Shown here piece by piece: positions 1-5,648 of a DNA stretch of 5,648 nt. This DNA is from Betaproteobacteria bacterium (lineage in GTDB: Bacteria; Pseudomonadota; Gammaproteobacteria; Burkholderiales; SG8-39). Numbering within the stretch: the first letter of the stretch is position 1; every line of letters begins with the position of its first letter. Below the pieces are notes generated by a model that saw only the letters and a program-made list of their open reading frames with translations, searched no databases and was not told the origin of the DNA. The DNA is taken from the NCBI GenBank assembly GCA_029865405.1, contig JAOUGZ010000208.1, forward strand, positions 1-5,648. Direction: 5' to 3'. The translations under genes were made by a program, and so were the position numbers.

Positions 1-380
1 GGCCAGGGATCGGGAAAGAAGAGGTGGATGCCGGCGAGCGACGCGTCCGCGATCATGTGCTCTAGCACCTCGACGGCGTCGTGGCGGATGACGCGAAGGT
101 TCTTCAGGCCCTGGGCGTCGATGCGCTTCAGCAGGCTGCCGACGCCCGGGCCATGCACTTCCACGGCGATGAAATCCGTGTCGGTCTGCGCCGCGGCGAT
201 CGCCGCGGTGGTCTCGCCCATGCCGGAGCCGATCTCGAGGACGCGCGGCCCGGTCCGCGGCTCGAGCAGCGCCGGGCGGTAGGGGATGCCGTAAGTCGCC
301 AACAACTCATCGATCGCCCGCTTCTGCGCGGGCGTCGTGCGGCCCTGGCGCAGCACGTAGCTGCGGATGCCGCGCTTCAA
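1..380 (-). CDS. trmB: tRNA (guanine-N7)-methyltransferase TrmB (N-terminal part)
   Basis: TrmB transfers a methyl group from S-adenosylmethionine to N7 of G46 in the variable loop of many tRNAs, in the cytoplasm. The frame encodes about 126 residues before it is cut by the left edge. Seen: the N-terminal family signature [12 protein letters not shown] (residues 5-16), the SAM-binding loop LEIGSGMGE (48-56) on the first Rossmann strand, an acidic strand end IAVEVH (71-76), and the hallmark HLFFPDPW (119-126) at the edge. I choose TTG at 380-378 as start. It overlaps the thiG stop as TTGA, and an AAGG lies five bases upstream. No in-frame ATG or GTG occurs between it and at least 458. That start leaves only four residues before IRSY, shorter than the N-terminus of E. 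coli TrmB. Translational coupling to thiG is inferred. The family call is firm; the start is less so. Confidence 0.93.
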   Translation of the reverse strand, partial: MKRGIRSYVLRQGRTTPAQKRAIDELLATYGIPYRPALLEPRTGPRVLEIGSGMGETTAAIAAAQTDTDFIAVEVHGPGVGSLLKRIDAQGLKNLRVIRHDAVEVLEHMIADASLAGIHLFFPDPW

Positions 381-1180
381 GCCGCCTTGCTGCGGGAAGG
401 CTCGATCGTCCCTTCGGTGGGCGAGGAAGGCGCGGCCGTATAGAGCTTCTTCGGCATGCGCCCGGCAAGCCAGGCCTCGCGCCCGGCTTCCACCGCCTTC
501 TTCATGGCGCGCGCCATCATCACCGGATCCTTGGCGGCGGCGACTGCGGTGTTCATGAGCACGCCGTCGCAGCCCAACTCCATCGCGATCGCCGCGTCCG
601 ACGCCGTACCGACGCCCGCGTCGACGATCACCGGCAGCCGCACCGCGTCGCGCACCAGCTGCACCTGCCACGGGTTCAGGATGCCCATGCCCGAGCCGAT
701 GAGGGACGCCAGCGGCATGATGGCGACGCAACCAAGGTCTTCCAGCATCTTCGCCTGGATCGGGTCATCCGAGCAGTACACCATTACCTTGAAGCCGTCC
801 TTCACCAGCTCTTGCGCCGCCTTCAGCGTCTCGGGCATGTTCGGATACAGCGTATGCGGATCGCCCAGCACCTCGAGCTTCACCAGGTCGTGCCCGTCGA
901 GGAGCTCGCGCGCGAGGCGCAGCGTGCGCACCGCGTCCTCGGCGCTGTAGCAGCCGGCGGTATTTGGCAGGTAGGTGAACTTCGCCGTCGGCAGCGCCTC
1001 GAGCAGGCTCGGCTCGTTCGGGTTCTGGCCGATGTTGGTGCGCCGGATGGCGACGGTGACTATCTGTGCGCCGCTCGCCTCGACCGCGGCGCGCGTCTGC
1101 GTGAAATCCTTGTACTTGCCGGTGCCGATCAGCAGGCGCGACGCGTAGGACTTGCCGGCGATGACGAGCGCGTCTTTCAT
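377..1180 (-). CDS. thiG: Thiazole synthase ThiG
   Basis: ThiG builds the thiazole phosphate ring of thiamin from 1-deoxy-D-xylulose 5-phosphate, dehydroglycine and sulfur delivered as ThiS thiocarboxylate. The protein is 267 residues, about ten longer than many homologues because of a polar C-terminal tail. Seen: [10 protein letters not shown] near residues 16-25, RRTNIGQNP (46-54), and KLEVLGD with K101, which aligns with the Schiff-base lysine of the family. Also seen are [10 protein letters not shown] (161-170) for phosphate binding and VDAGVG with D187, aligning with the catalytic aspartate. The start is ATG at 1180-1178, inside an ATGA overlap with the thiS stop. The frame stays open upstream to 1396, but that stretch is thiS read out of frame. 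There is no good Shine-Dalgarno sequence, which fits translational coupling. The dehydroglycine source (ThiO or ThiH) and the adenylating enzyme ThiF are not in the window. Confidence 0.97.
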   Translation of the reverse strand: MKDALVIAGKSYASRLLIGTGKYKDFTQTRAAVEASGAQIVTVAIRRTNIGQNPNEPSLLEALPTAKFTYLPNTAGCYSAEDAVRTLRLARELLDGHDLVKLEVLGDPHTLYPNMPETLKAAQELVKDGFKVMVYCSDDPIQAKMLEDLGCVAIMPLASLIGSGMGILNPWQVQLVRDAVRLPVIVDAGVGTASDAAIAMELGCDGVLMNTAVAAAKDPVMMARAMKKAVEAGREAWLAGRMPKKLYTAAPSSPTEGTIEPSRSKAA

Positions 1181-1380
1181 CCGCCGCCCACCGCGACCAC
1201 GATCTCCAGGCGATCGCCGTCGCCGACCACGGTCGAGCCGTGCGCGCTCTTCGGCACGATCTCGCCGTTCTTCTCGACCGCAATCTTCTTTCCGGCGAGC
1301 GCGAGCTGCGCCACGAGTTCGTCCACCGCCAGAGGTCGCTCGAAGCGGCGCGCCGCGCCGTTCACAGTGACTTGAATCAT
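1177..1380 (-). CDS. thiS: Sulfur carrier protein ThiS
   Basis: ThiS is a ubiquitin-fold sulfur carrier. Its C-terminal glycine is adenylated and converted to a thiocarboxylate, which ThiG consumes in thiazole formation. The frame gives 67 residues, the normal size: MIQVTVNG at the start, the central [12 protein letters not shown] (residues 32-43), [12 protein letters not shown] (53-64), and the diagnostic terminal glycines (GGG, 65-67). It is the first gene of the minus-strand operon and shares ATGA with thiG. The ATG at 1380-1378 has no purine-rich Shine-Dalgarno sequence before it; the preceding bases are TATCATTTGCCCT. Only 29 bases separate the start from the divergent tRNA, so its promoter must lie in or across the tRNA gene unless transcription arrives from farther right. 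I see no TPP-riboswitch-like leader, and there is no room for one before the tRNA. The identification is firm. Confidence 0.95.
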   Translation of the reverse strand: MIQVTVNGAARRFERPLAVDELVAQLALAGKKIAVEKNGEIVPKSAHGSTVVGDGDRLEIVVAVGGG

Positions 1381-1409
1381 AGGGCAAATGATACACTTGG
1401 CCGCAACCC
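1361..1409. promoter_or_regulatory. Putative divergent promoter region between thiS and tRNA-Gly
   Basis: Two divergent transcription units start within 29 bases of each other. On the minus strand TATCAT (1393-1388) matches five of six bases of the sigma-70 -10 consensus, but no credible -35 sits 16-18 bases upstream. A start there would fall at or next to the thiS ATG. On the plus strand TTCACA (1361-1366, inside thiS) matches five of six -35 bases, with a weak GCAAAT 17 bases on. TACACT (1392-1397) is another -10 candidate without a good partner. Proposed from motif resemblance and geometry only. Confidence 0.25.
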
Positions 1410-1483
1410 GCGGGTGTAGTTCAATGGCAGAACGGCAGCTTCCCAAGCTGCATACGAGGGTTCGATTCCCTTCACCCGCTCCA
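1410..1483 (+). tRNA. tRNA-Gly (anticodon CCC)
   Basis: This is a complete 74-base cloverleaf that decodes GGG glycine codons. The acceptor stem is GCGGGTG (1410-1416) with CACCCGC (1473-1479), followed by discriminator T1480 and an encoded CCA (1481-1483). The D stem is GTTC/GAAC (1419-1422, 1430-1433). The anticodon stem is GCAGC/GCTGC (1435-1439, 1447-1451) with loop TTCCCAA and anticodon CCC at 1442-1444. The variable loop has four bases, ATAC. The T stem is GAGGG/CCCTT (1456-1460, 1468-1472) with loop TTCGATT. The sequence closely resembles E. coli tRNA-Gly(CCC). The variable loop has A where TrmB would need G46. The gene ends five bases before the next start codon, so the two are probably co-transcribed. 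No integrase or duplicated 3' end suggests use as an attachment site. Confidence 0.98.
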
Positions 1484-1488
1484 AGACC

Positions 1489-2391
1489 ATGCCCGCAACC
1501 TTTGACGGCAAGCTCGTAGTGGCGATCTCCTCGCGGGCGCTGTTCGACTTCGAGGACGAGAACCGCGTGTTCGACCGCGACGGCGAGGCCGCCTACGTGG
1601 CGCTGCAGCTCGGGCGGCTCGACGTGCCGGCGAAGCAGGGCGTCGCCTTCCCGCTGGTGAAGAAGCTCCTCGCCTTCAACACCCCGGACGCGCAGCGCGT
1701 GGAAGTGGTGATCCTGTCCAAGAACGACCCGGTGAGCGGGCTGCGCGTGTTCCGCTCGGCGCAGCGCTCGGGCCTGCGCGTGGAACGCGGCGTGTTCACG
1801 CGCGGGCGGCAGCCCTACAAGTACCTCGACGCGCTGCGCGCGAACCTGTTCCTGTCGGCCAACGAGCAGGACGTGATGAGCGCGCTCGACGCGAAGATAC
1901 CGGCGGCGCGCGTGGTGCCGGAGTCGGCGCAGGCGGCGGGCCGGCACGCCGAGGAAGTCAGAATCGCGTTCGACGGCGACGCCGTGCTCTTTTCCGACGA
2001 GGCTGAGCGCGTCTACCAGGCCGACGGCCTGGACGCGTTCACGCGCCACGAGACCGCGCGCGTCGACACGCCGCTGCCCCCTGGGCCGTTCAAGCCGCTG
2101 CTCGAAGCCCTGCACCGCCTGCAAACCGCAGGCACGGCCATGCGCCTGCGCACGGCGCTGGTCACCGCGCGCAGCGCCCCGGCGCACGAGCGCGCGGTGA
2201 AGACCCTGATGCACTGGAAGATCTCGGTCGACGAGGCGCTGTTCCTCGGCGGGCTCGACAAGGGCGAGTTCCTCAGGGCCTTCGAGCCCGATTTTTACTT
2301 CGACGACCAGCGCGGCCACGTAGAGTCGGCTGGCAAGCACGTGGCCACCGGCCATGTGCCCTTTGGCATCGCCGGGAGAAAACCCGTATGA
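1489..2391 (+). CDS. 5'-nucleotidase, cytosolic 5'-nucleotidase I type (PF06189-like)
   Basis: The 300-residue protein resembles the bacterial relatives of cytosolic 5'-nucleotidase IA, HAD-fold enzymes that dephosphorylate nucleoside 5'-monophosphates. Seen: the N-terminal family block LVVAISSRALFDFE (residues 9-22), and FDGDAVLFSDE (161-171), in which D162 and D164 form the DxD nucleophile/acid pair, unusually far from the N-terminus for a HAD protein but normal here. Also seen are LVTARSAPAHERA (224-236) as motif II and FYFDDQ (269-274) as the metal-binding acidic motif. No signal peptide is visible, so it should be cytoplasmic. The ATG lies only five bases after the tRNA CCA with no Shine-Dalgarno sequence. 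A later start would remove the conserved first strand, so I keep it. The 3' end overlaps the AsmA-family gene as ATGA. Exact substrate (AMP, IMP or deoxynucleotides) cannot be read from sequence. Confidence 0.88.
   Translation: MPATFDGKLVVAISSRALFDFEDENRVFDRDGEAAYVALQLGRLDVPAKQGVAFPLVKKLLAFNTPDAQRVEVVILSKNDPVSGLRVFRSAQRSGLRVERGVFTRGRQPYKYLDALRANLFLSANEQDVMSALDAKIPAARVVPESAQAAGRHAEEVRIAFDGDAVLFSDEAERVYQADGLDAFTRHETARVDTPLPPGPFKPLLEALHRLQTAGTAMRLRTALVTARSAPAHERAVKTLMHWKISVDEALFLGGLDKGEFLRAFEPDFYFDDQRGHVESAGKHVATGHVPFGIAGRKPV
2374..2379 (+). promoter_or_regulatory. Ribosome binding site of the AsmA-family gene
   Basis: GGGAGA lies eight bases before the ATG at 2388, inside the last codons of the nucleotidase gene. 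It supports that start and suggests the AsmA-family gene can load its own ribosomes as well as being coupled through the ATGA overlap. It contrasts with the nucleotidase gene upstream, which has no such site. Confidence 0.6.
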
Positions 2392-4205
2392 AATGGCTCA
2401 AGTACGCGCTCTACACCCTGCTGGGACTGGTCGTCCTGGTGCTTGCCGGTGTCGCCCTCATCGCCGCCACCTTCGATCCGAACGCCTACAAGGCCGAGAT
2501 CGAGAAGCGGGTGAAGGCGGCCACCGGGCGCACGCTGAAATTCCACGGCGACATCGAGCTTGCCTTCTGGCCCGCGATCGGCGCCAGGGTCGGCAAGGTC
2601 ACCCTGTCGCGCCGCGCGAGCGAGCACGACTTCGCCGCCGTCGAGTCCGCGCGCGTGGCGGTGGCGGTGCTGCCGCTCCTGCGGGGCCAGGTGCAGGTGG
2701 ACGAGGTGAGCCTGACGGGGGTGAAGGCGAGCGTGGTTCGCGCCAAGGGGGGCAAGTTCGATTTCGAGGACCTGATGGGCGCGGCCGGCGCGCCCGCCCA
2801 ACCCGGGAGCGCGAAAGGCGCGACGCCAGGCAAGGTCAAGTTCGACATCGCGGGCATCCAGCTCAAGGACAGCAGCTTCGCCTACCTCGACGAGGGCAGC
2901 GGCCAGCGCCTCGAGCTGGACGATGTGCAGCTTCGCACCGGGCGCATCGCCGACGACGTGCCCGGCAAGCTTTCACTCGCCGCGCATGTCAGGGGCAAGA
3001 AACCGCTGGTCGACCTGAAAGTGACGCTCGAGGGGACCTATCGCCTCGCGCTCGAGAGCCAGGCGTACGCGCTCACCGGCATGACGCTCGGCGTGAACGG
3101 GGCCGCGGCGGAAATGACGCGCATCGCGCTCACGGTCACCGGCGACGCGCGCGCTCAGCTTGCCAAGGAAGCGGTGGAGGCGGACCTGTTGGTGAAGTTC
3201 GACGACACCACGGTGACGGCGAAGCTCGGCATGTCCGGCTTTTCCGCGCCGCATTACCGCCTGCAGGCCGACGTGGACCGCATCGACCTCGACCGCTACC
3301 TCGTCGCGCAGAAGGACGCGAAGCCCGCGCCGAGCGCCGGCCCGAAAGTCGCGGTGGACGTGCCCGTGGATCTGAGCGCGCTCGAAGGACTGCGCGCCGA
3401 CGGCCGGCTGGCGGTCGGCTGGATGCAGCTCATGGGCATGAAGGTGTCGGATCTGAAAGCCGAGCTGCGCGTGGCGAACGGCCGCGCCGAGGTCGCGCCG
3501 CACTCGGCGAAGCTCTATGAAGGCACGCTGCAGGGCGCGCTGACGCTCGCGGCCAAGGGCAACCGCATTGCGGTAAAGGAAACGTTGAGCGGCGTCGCCA
3601 TCGGCCCGCTGGTGAAGGACCTGATGGGGCGCGACGCGGTAGAGGGGCGCGGTGACGTGAGAGTGGATATCGCGGCGGCCGGCCCCACGGTGGCCGCCCT
3701 GAAGAAATCGCTCGACGGCACGGCACGCATCCAGATGCGGGACGGCGCGCTGAAGGGCATCAATCTCACCGAGGTGCTGCGCAAGACGCGGGCGGCCTTC
3801 GGCTCGAAGGCGGCGCAGCAGCAGCCGGCCGACCTGGGCCAGCGCACCGACTTCTCGGCGTTGAGCGCGAGCTTCGTCATCAAGAACGGCGTGGCGCGAA
3901 ACGACGACCTGGACGTGCGCGCGCCGCTCGTGCGCCTCGGCGGCGCGGGCGACGTGGACATCGGCAACTCGCAGCTCGACTACCTCGCCAAGGCGACAGT
4001 GGTGGCGACCTCCAAGGGCCAGAGCGGGACGGACCTCGAGCACCTCTCGGGCCTCACCATCCCGGTGAAGCTGAGCGGGCCGTTCGATGCGCCCAGGTAC
4101 GAGATCGACTACCGCGCGCTTGCCGGCGACGCCGCCAAGGCTAAGGTCAAGGAAAAGGCGAAGGAAAAGGTCGAGCAGAAGCTGCGCGACCTTTTCAAGC
4201 GCTAG
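2388..4205 (+). CDS. AsmA-family protein, inner-membrane anchored
   Basis: The 605-residue protein has one N-terminal membrane segment (about residues 5-28), after which the body should lie in the periplasm. The typical AsmA opening follows: FDPNAYKAEIEKRVKAATGR, then GDIELAFWPAIGARVGKVTLS (54-74), and a long series of alternating beta-strand repeats. The C-terminal part carries AsmA-like blocks: LDGTARIQMRDGALKGINL, a region with ARNDDLDVRAPLVRLGGAGDVDI, and IPVKLSGPFDAPRYEID near residues 556-572. It ends in a Lys/Glu-rich amphipathic tail. AsmA-like proteins belong to a repeating-beta-groove group linked to lipid transport between membranes and outer-membrane homeostasis; the role of this copy is not shown. 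The start is supported by a ribosome binding site and the ATGA overlap. The low-complexity linker APAQPGSAKGATPG (about 135-148) is probably flexible. The stop TAG shares bases with the stop of the opposing ABC gene. Confidence 0.88.
   Translation: MKWLKYALYTLLGLVVLVLAGVALIAATFDPNAYKAEIEKRVKAATGRTLKFHGDIELAFWPAIGARVGKVTLSRRASEHDFAAVESARVAVAVLPLLRGQVQVDEVSLTGVKASVVRAKGGKFDFEDLMGAAGAPAQPGSAKGATPGKVKFDIAGIQLKDSSFAYLDEGSGQRLELDDVQLRTGRIADDVPGKLSLAAHVRGKKPLVDLKVTLEGTYRLALESQAYALTGMTLGVNGAAAEMTRIALTVTGDARAQLAKEAVEADLLVKFDDTTVTAKLGMSGFSAPHYRLQADVDRIDLDRYLVAQKDAKPAPSAGPKVAVDVPVDLSALEGLRADGRLAVGWMQLMGMKVSDLKAELRVANGRAEVAPHSAKLYEGTLQGALTLAAKGNRIAVKETLSGVAIGPLVKDLMGRDAVEGRGDVRVDIAAAGPTVAALKKSLDGTARIQMRDGALKGINLTEVLRKTRAAFGSKAAQQQPADLGQRTDFSALSASFVIKNGVARNDDLDVRAPLVRLGGAGDVDIGNSQLDYLAKATVVATSKGQSGTDLEHLSGLTIPVKLSGPFDAPRYEIDYRALAGDAAKAKVKEKAKEKVEQKLRDLFKR
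4149..4170 (+). repeat. Short direct repeat in the Lys/Glu tail of the AsmA-family gene
   Basis: AAGGAAAAGG occurs at 4149-4158 and again at 4161-4170, separated by two bases, giving a 12-base period. It encodes the KEKAKEK part of the charged C-terminal tail. Slippage could lengthen or shorten the tail by four residues without a frameshift. The second copy overlaps the left arm of the hairpin at 4164-4196. It may simply reflect lysine/glutamate codon choice. Confidence 0.6.
4164..4196. terminator. Imperfect hairpin, possible bidirectional intrinsic terminator
   Basis: Arms GAAAAGGTCG (4164-4173) and CGACCTTTTC (4187-4196) are perfect complements. After a single A/G mismatch (4174, 4186) the stem continues with GCAG (4175-4178) and CTGC (4182-4185) around a three-base loop. 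The GC-rich core is preceded by AAAA and followed by TTTT on both strands, the layout of a bidirectional intrinsic terminator. For the minus-strand ABC operon it starts six bases after the stop, an ideal place. For the plus strand it lies before the AsmA-family stop, so termination there would cut the message short. The T-run is only four bases, and the arms encode a typical AsmA tail, so chance is possible. Confidence 0.45.
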
Positions 4206-5194
4206 AGGCGCCCTTCTTCGACGGCGTGGCAGGCCGCCGCGCCGTCGGCAACGGGGCGAAGCTGCGGCCGTTGCGAGCGGCAGCGCGCGTCGGCATGCGG
4301 GCAGCGGGGATGGAACGCGCAACCCGCGGGCGGGGCGAGCGGATTCGGCACCTCGCCGGCCACCGGAGTACGCGGCTTGCCGCTCATGTCCAGATCGGGG
4401 ATCGCGTCCATCAGCATGCGCGTATAGGGGTGGCGCGGTGTGGCGAAGAGCTGCGCCGCGCCGGCCAGCTCCACCACCCGGCCGAGGTACATCACGCCCA
4501 CGCGATCGGCGACGTGCGACACGACCGCGAGGTTGTGCGAGATGAAGAGGTAGGTCAGGCCGAGGCGCTGCTGCAGATCGCTCATCAGGTTCAGGATCTG
4601 CGCCTGCACCGAGACGTCGAGCGCCGAGGTGGGCTCGTCGCATACGAGGAATTCCGGATTGCCGGACAGGGCGCGGGCGATGGAAATGCGCTGGCGCTGC
4701 CCGCCCGAGAATTCGTGCGGGTACTTCTCGCCGTCCTCGGCCGCGAGGCCCACCTGGCGCAGCAGCTCGGCGACGCGCGCGCCTTCCGCCGCGTTGTCGG
4801 CGGCGAGGCCGAGCACGCGGATCGGCTCGGCGACGATGTCGCGTACGCGCCAGCGCGGGTTGAGGCTGGCGTAGGGATCCTGGAAGATCATCTGCATGCG
4901 CTGGCGCAGGCGCGGGGCATCGGTGCCGGGTGCCGCGAGATCGAGGCCGTCGAACTCGATGCGGCCGCGCGAGAGCGCGTACAGGCCGACGATCAGCCGC
5001 GCCACGGTGGACTTGCCGCAACCCGATTCGCCGACCAGGGCCAGCGTTTCGCCGCGCGCGACCTCGAACGACACGTCGTCAACGGCGCGCAGCACGCGGC
5101 GCGGCGCACCCTCGAGCACGCGATTGAGCCAGGGCCGCGAAACGTCGAAATCGCGGCCGGCGTCGATCAGGCGGACCAGCGGCCGGCTATCCAT
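4202..5194 (-). CDS. dppF: Peptide-type ABC transporter ATPase, DppF/OppF-like
   Basis: This 330-residue cytoplasmic ATPase would pair with the DppD-like subunit to power an inner-membrane importer of peptides or related small solutes. Seen in order: Walker [10 protein letters not shown] (residues 55-63), Q-loop [12 protein letters not shown] (103-114, Q105), signature [14 protein letters not shown] (163-176), Walker [13 protein letters not shown] (182-193) and H-loop FISH (217-220). Then comes the oligopeptide-transporter C-terminal domain with [12 protein letters not shown] (255-266) and cysteines C292, C298, C305 and C322. Cysteines in this pattern bind a [4Fe-4S] cluster in characterised DppD/OppD proteins; that role here is inferred. 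ATG at 5194-5192 overlaps the dppD stop by eight bases and has no clear Shine-Dalgarno sequence, so coupling is likely. The stop is shared in CTAG with the convergent AsmA-family gene. Substrate cannot be assigned; the symbol is family-level. Confidence 0.93.
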   Translation of the reverse strand: MDSRPLVRLIDAGRDFDVSRPWLNRVLEGAPRRVLRAVDDVSFEVARGETLALVGESGCGKSTVARLIVGLYALSRGRIEFDGLDLAAPGTDAPRLRQRMQMIFQDPYASLNPRWRVRDIVAEPIRVLGLAADNAAEGARVAELLRQVGLAAEDGEKYPHEFSGGQRQRISIARALSGNPEFLVCDEPTSALDVSVQAQILNLMSDLQQRLGLTYLFISHNLAVVSHVADRVGVMYLGRVVELAGAAQLFATPRHPYTRMLMDAIPDLDMSGKPRTPVAGEVPNPLAPPAGCAFHPRCPHADARCRSQRPQLRPVADGAAACHAVEEGRL

Positions 5195-5648
5195 AGAGCC
5201 AGCAGGACGCCCGGGCGTTGCCCACGGCCAGCAGTTCGGGCCGCTCGGACTCGCAGCGCGCGAAGCGCCGCGGGCAGCGCGGGTGGTAGGCGCAGCCCGG
5301 CGGAATCGCGGTGAGGCGTGGCATGGCGCCGTCGATCTGCACCAGGCGGGTGTGGCGCCGGGCGGTGCCGAGCTTCGGGATCGAGCCCATGAGCCCCACC
5401 GTGTACGGATGGCGCGGCGCCTGCAGGACCTCGCGCACCGGCCCGATCTCGGCGATGCGCCCGGCGTACATGACCGCGACGCGGTCGGCGGTTTCCGCGA
5501 TCACGCCCATGTCGTGCGTGATCAGCATCACCGCGGTGCCGTGATCGCGCGCCAGGCGCCTGAGCAGCGTGATGATCTGCGCCTGGATCGAGACGTCGAG
5601 CGCGGTGGTGGGCTCGTCGGCGACGATCAGGCGCGGCTCGGCGCACAA
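5187..5648 (-). CDS. dppD: Peptide-type ABC transporter ATPase, DppD/OppD-like (C-terminal part)
   Basis: Only the last 153 codons or so are inside the window; the gene continues past the right edge. The first visible codon, TTG, is an internal leucine of a conserved [23 protein letters not shown] stretch and not a start. Seen: Walker B RLIVADEP followed by the D-loop TTALD (partial-protein residues 6-18), H-loop LITHDMGV (42-49), [14 protein letters not shown] in the oligopeptide-transporter C-terminal domain, and the cysteine pattern [15 protein letters not shown] with a fourth cysteine near the end. Those cysteines match the [4Fe-4S] ligands known in this family. Walker A, Q-loop and signature lie outside. 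It precedes dppF in the same operon with an eight-base overlap. Permease and binding-protein genes would be expected farther right. The symbol is family-level. Confidence 0.92.
   Translation of the reverse strand: MCAEPRLIVADEPTTALDVSIQAQIITLLRRLARDHGTAVMLITHDMGVIAETADRVAVMYAGRIAEIGPVREVLQAPRHPYTVGLMGSIPKLGTARRHTRLVQIDGAMPRLTAIPPGCAYHPRCPRRFARCESERPELLAVGNARASCWLYG

Noticed and set aside
1181..1396. 72-residue N-terminal extension of ThiG
   Set aside because: The Arg/Gly-rich extension is thiS read in another frame. ThiG homology begins at the ATG at 1180, which sits in a normal ATGA overlap.
1410..1483. tRNA gene as integration site of a mobile element
   Set aside because: No integrase, no repeated copy of the tRNA 3' end, and the downstream genes look like ordinary chromosomal genes with the same base composition.
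1381..1600. TPP riboswitch upstream of thiS
   Set aside because: The region upstream of thiS on its strand is a 29-base gap followed by the tRNA complement and nucleotidase antisense. I could not find the conserved TPP aptamer pieces.
1177..2355. Long minus-strand open frame extending thiS upstream to about 390 residues
   Set aside because: It is antisense to the nucleotidase gene and runs through the tRNA. The stretch [20 protein letters not shown] is the familiar false peptide produced by translating the complement of tRNA genes. Only the last 67 codons are real (ThiS).
2354..3520. 388-residue plus-strand open frame inside the AsmA-family gene
   Set aside because: Low-complexity Arg/Gly/Ala-rich translation out of frame with a well-supported AsmA-family protein.
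2973..5021. 682-residue minus-strand open frame
   Set aside because: It lies antisense to the AsmA-family gene and then out of frame over dppF. It is rich in Arg, Ala and His with no recognisable domain, as expected from GC-rich DNA with few stops.
4226..5314. 362-residue plus-strand open frame opposite the ABC ATPase genes
   Set aside because: It is the complement of coding sequence with all ABC motifs on the minus strand, and has no domain signal of its own.

Overview
The window is GC-rich, densely packed bacterial chromosome. Third codon positions are strongly G/C biased, and there is no stretch of 300 bases without a gene. The longest clear gap between genes is 29 bases. The gene set (a thiS-thiG-trmB cluster, a proteobacterial-style tRNA-Gly(CCC) with encoded CCA, an AsmA-family protein and Dpp/Opp-type ABC ATPases) fits a high-GC proteobacterium. 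A betaproteobacterium is my best guess from protein flavour and gene order. It is an inference and was not tested by any search.

Layout. Bases 1-1380 carry, on the minus strand, the compact operon thiS > thiG > trmB. The genes are joined by 4-base stop/start overlaps, and trmB runs off the left edge. ThiS and ThiG are the sulfur carrier and synthase for the thiazole half of thiamin. TrmB is the tRNA m7G46 methyltransferase. Bases 1381-1409 are a very short divergent gap. Plus-strand tRNA-Gly(CCC) occupies 1410-1483. Five bases later a 5'-nucleotidase gene of the cytosolic 5'-nucleotidase I type starts (1489-2391). It overlaps by ATGA an AsmA-family inner-membrane protein gene (2388-4205). Bases 4202-5648 hold, on the minus strand, two peptide-type ABC transporter ATPase genes. 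The upstream one (DppD-like) is cut by the right edge, and the downstream one (DppF-like) is complete.

The two convergent units meet on a single CTAG palindrome at 4202-4205 that supplies both stop codons. Just inside the end of the AsmA gene lies a strong imperfect hairpin with an A-run before it and a T-run after it. It could terminate the ABC operon from within the opposing coding sequence.

I see no mobile element, CRISPR array, phage gene or obviously new system. The points worth a second look are architectural: the tRNA abutting the nucleotidase start codon, two genes without Shine-Dalgarno sequences flanking that tRNA, and the coding-embedded hairpin at the convergent junction. Many long antisense open frames exist, but they are by-products of the base composition.
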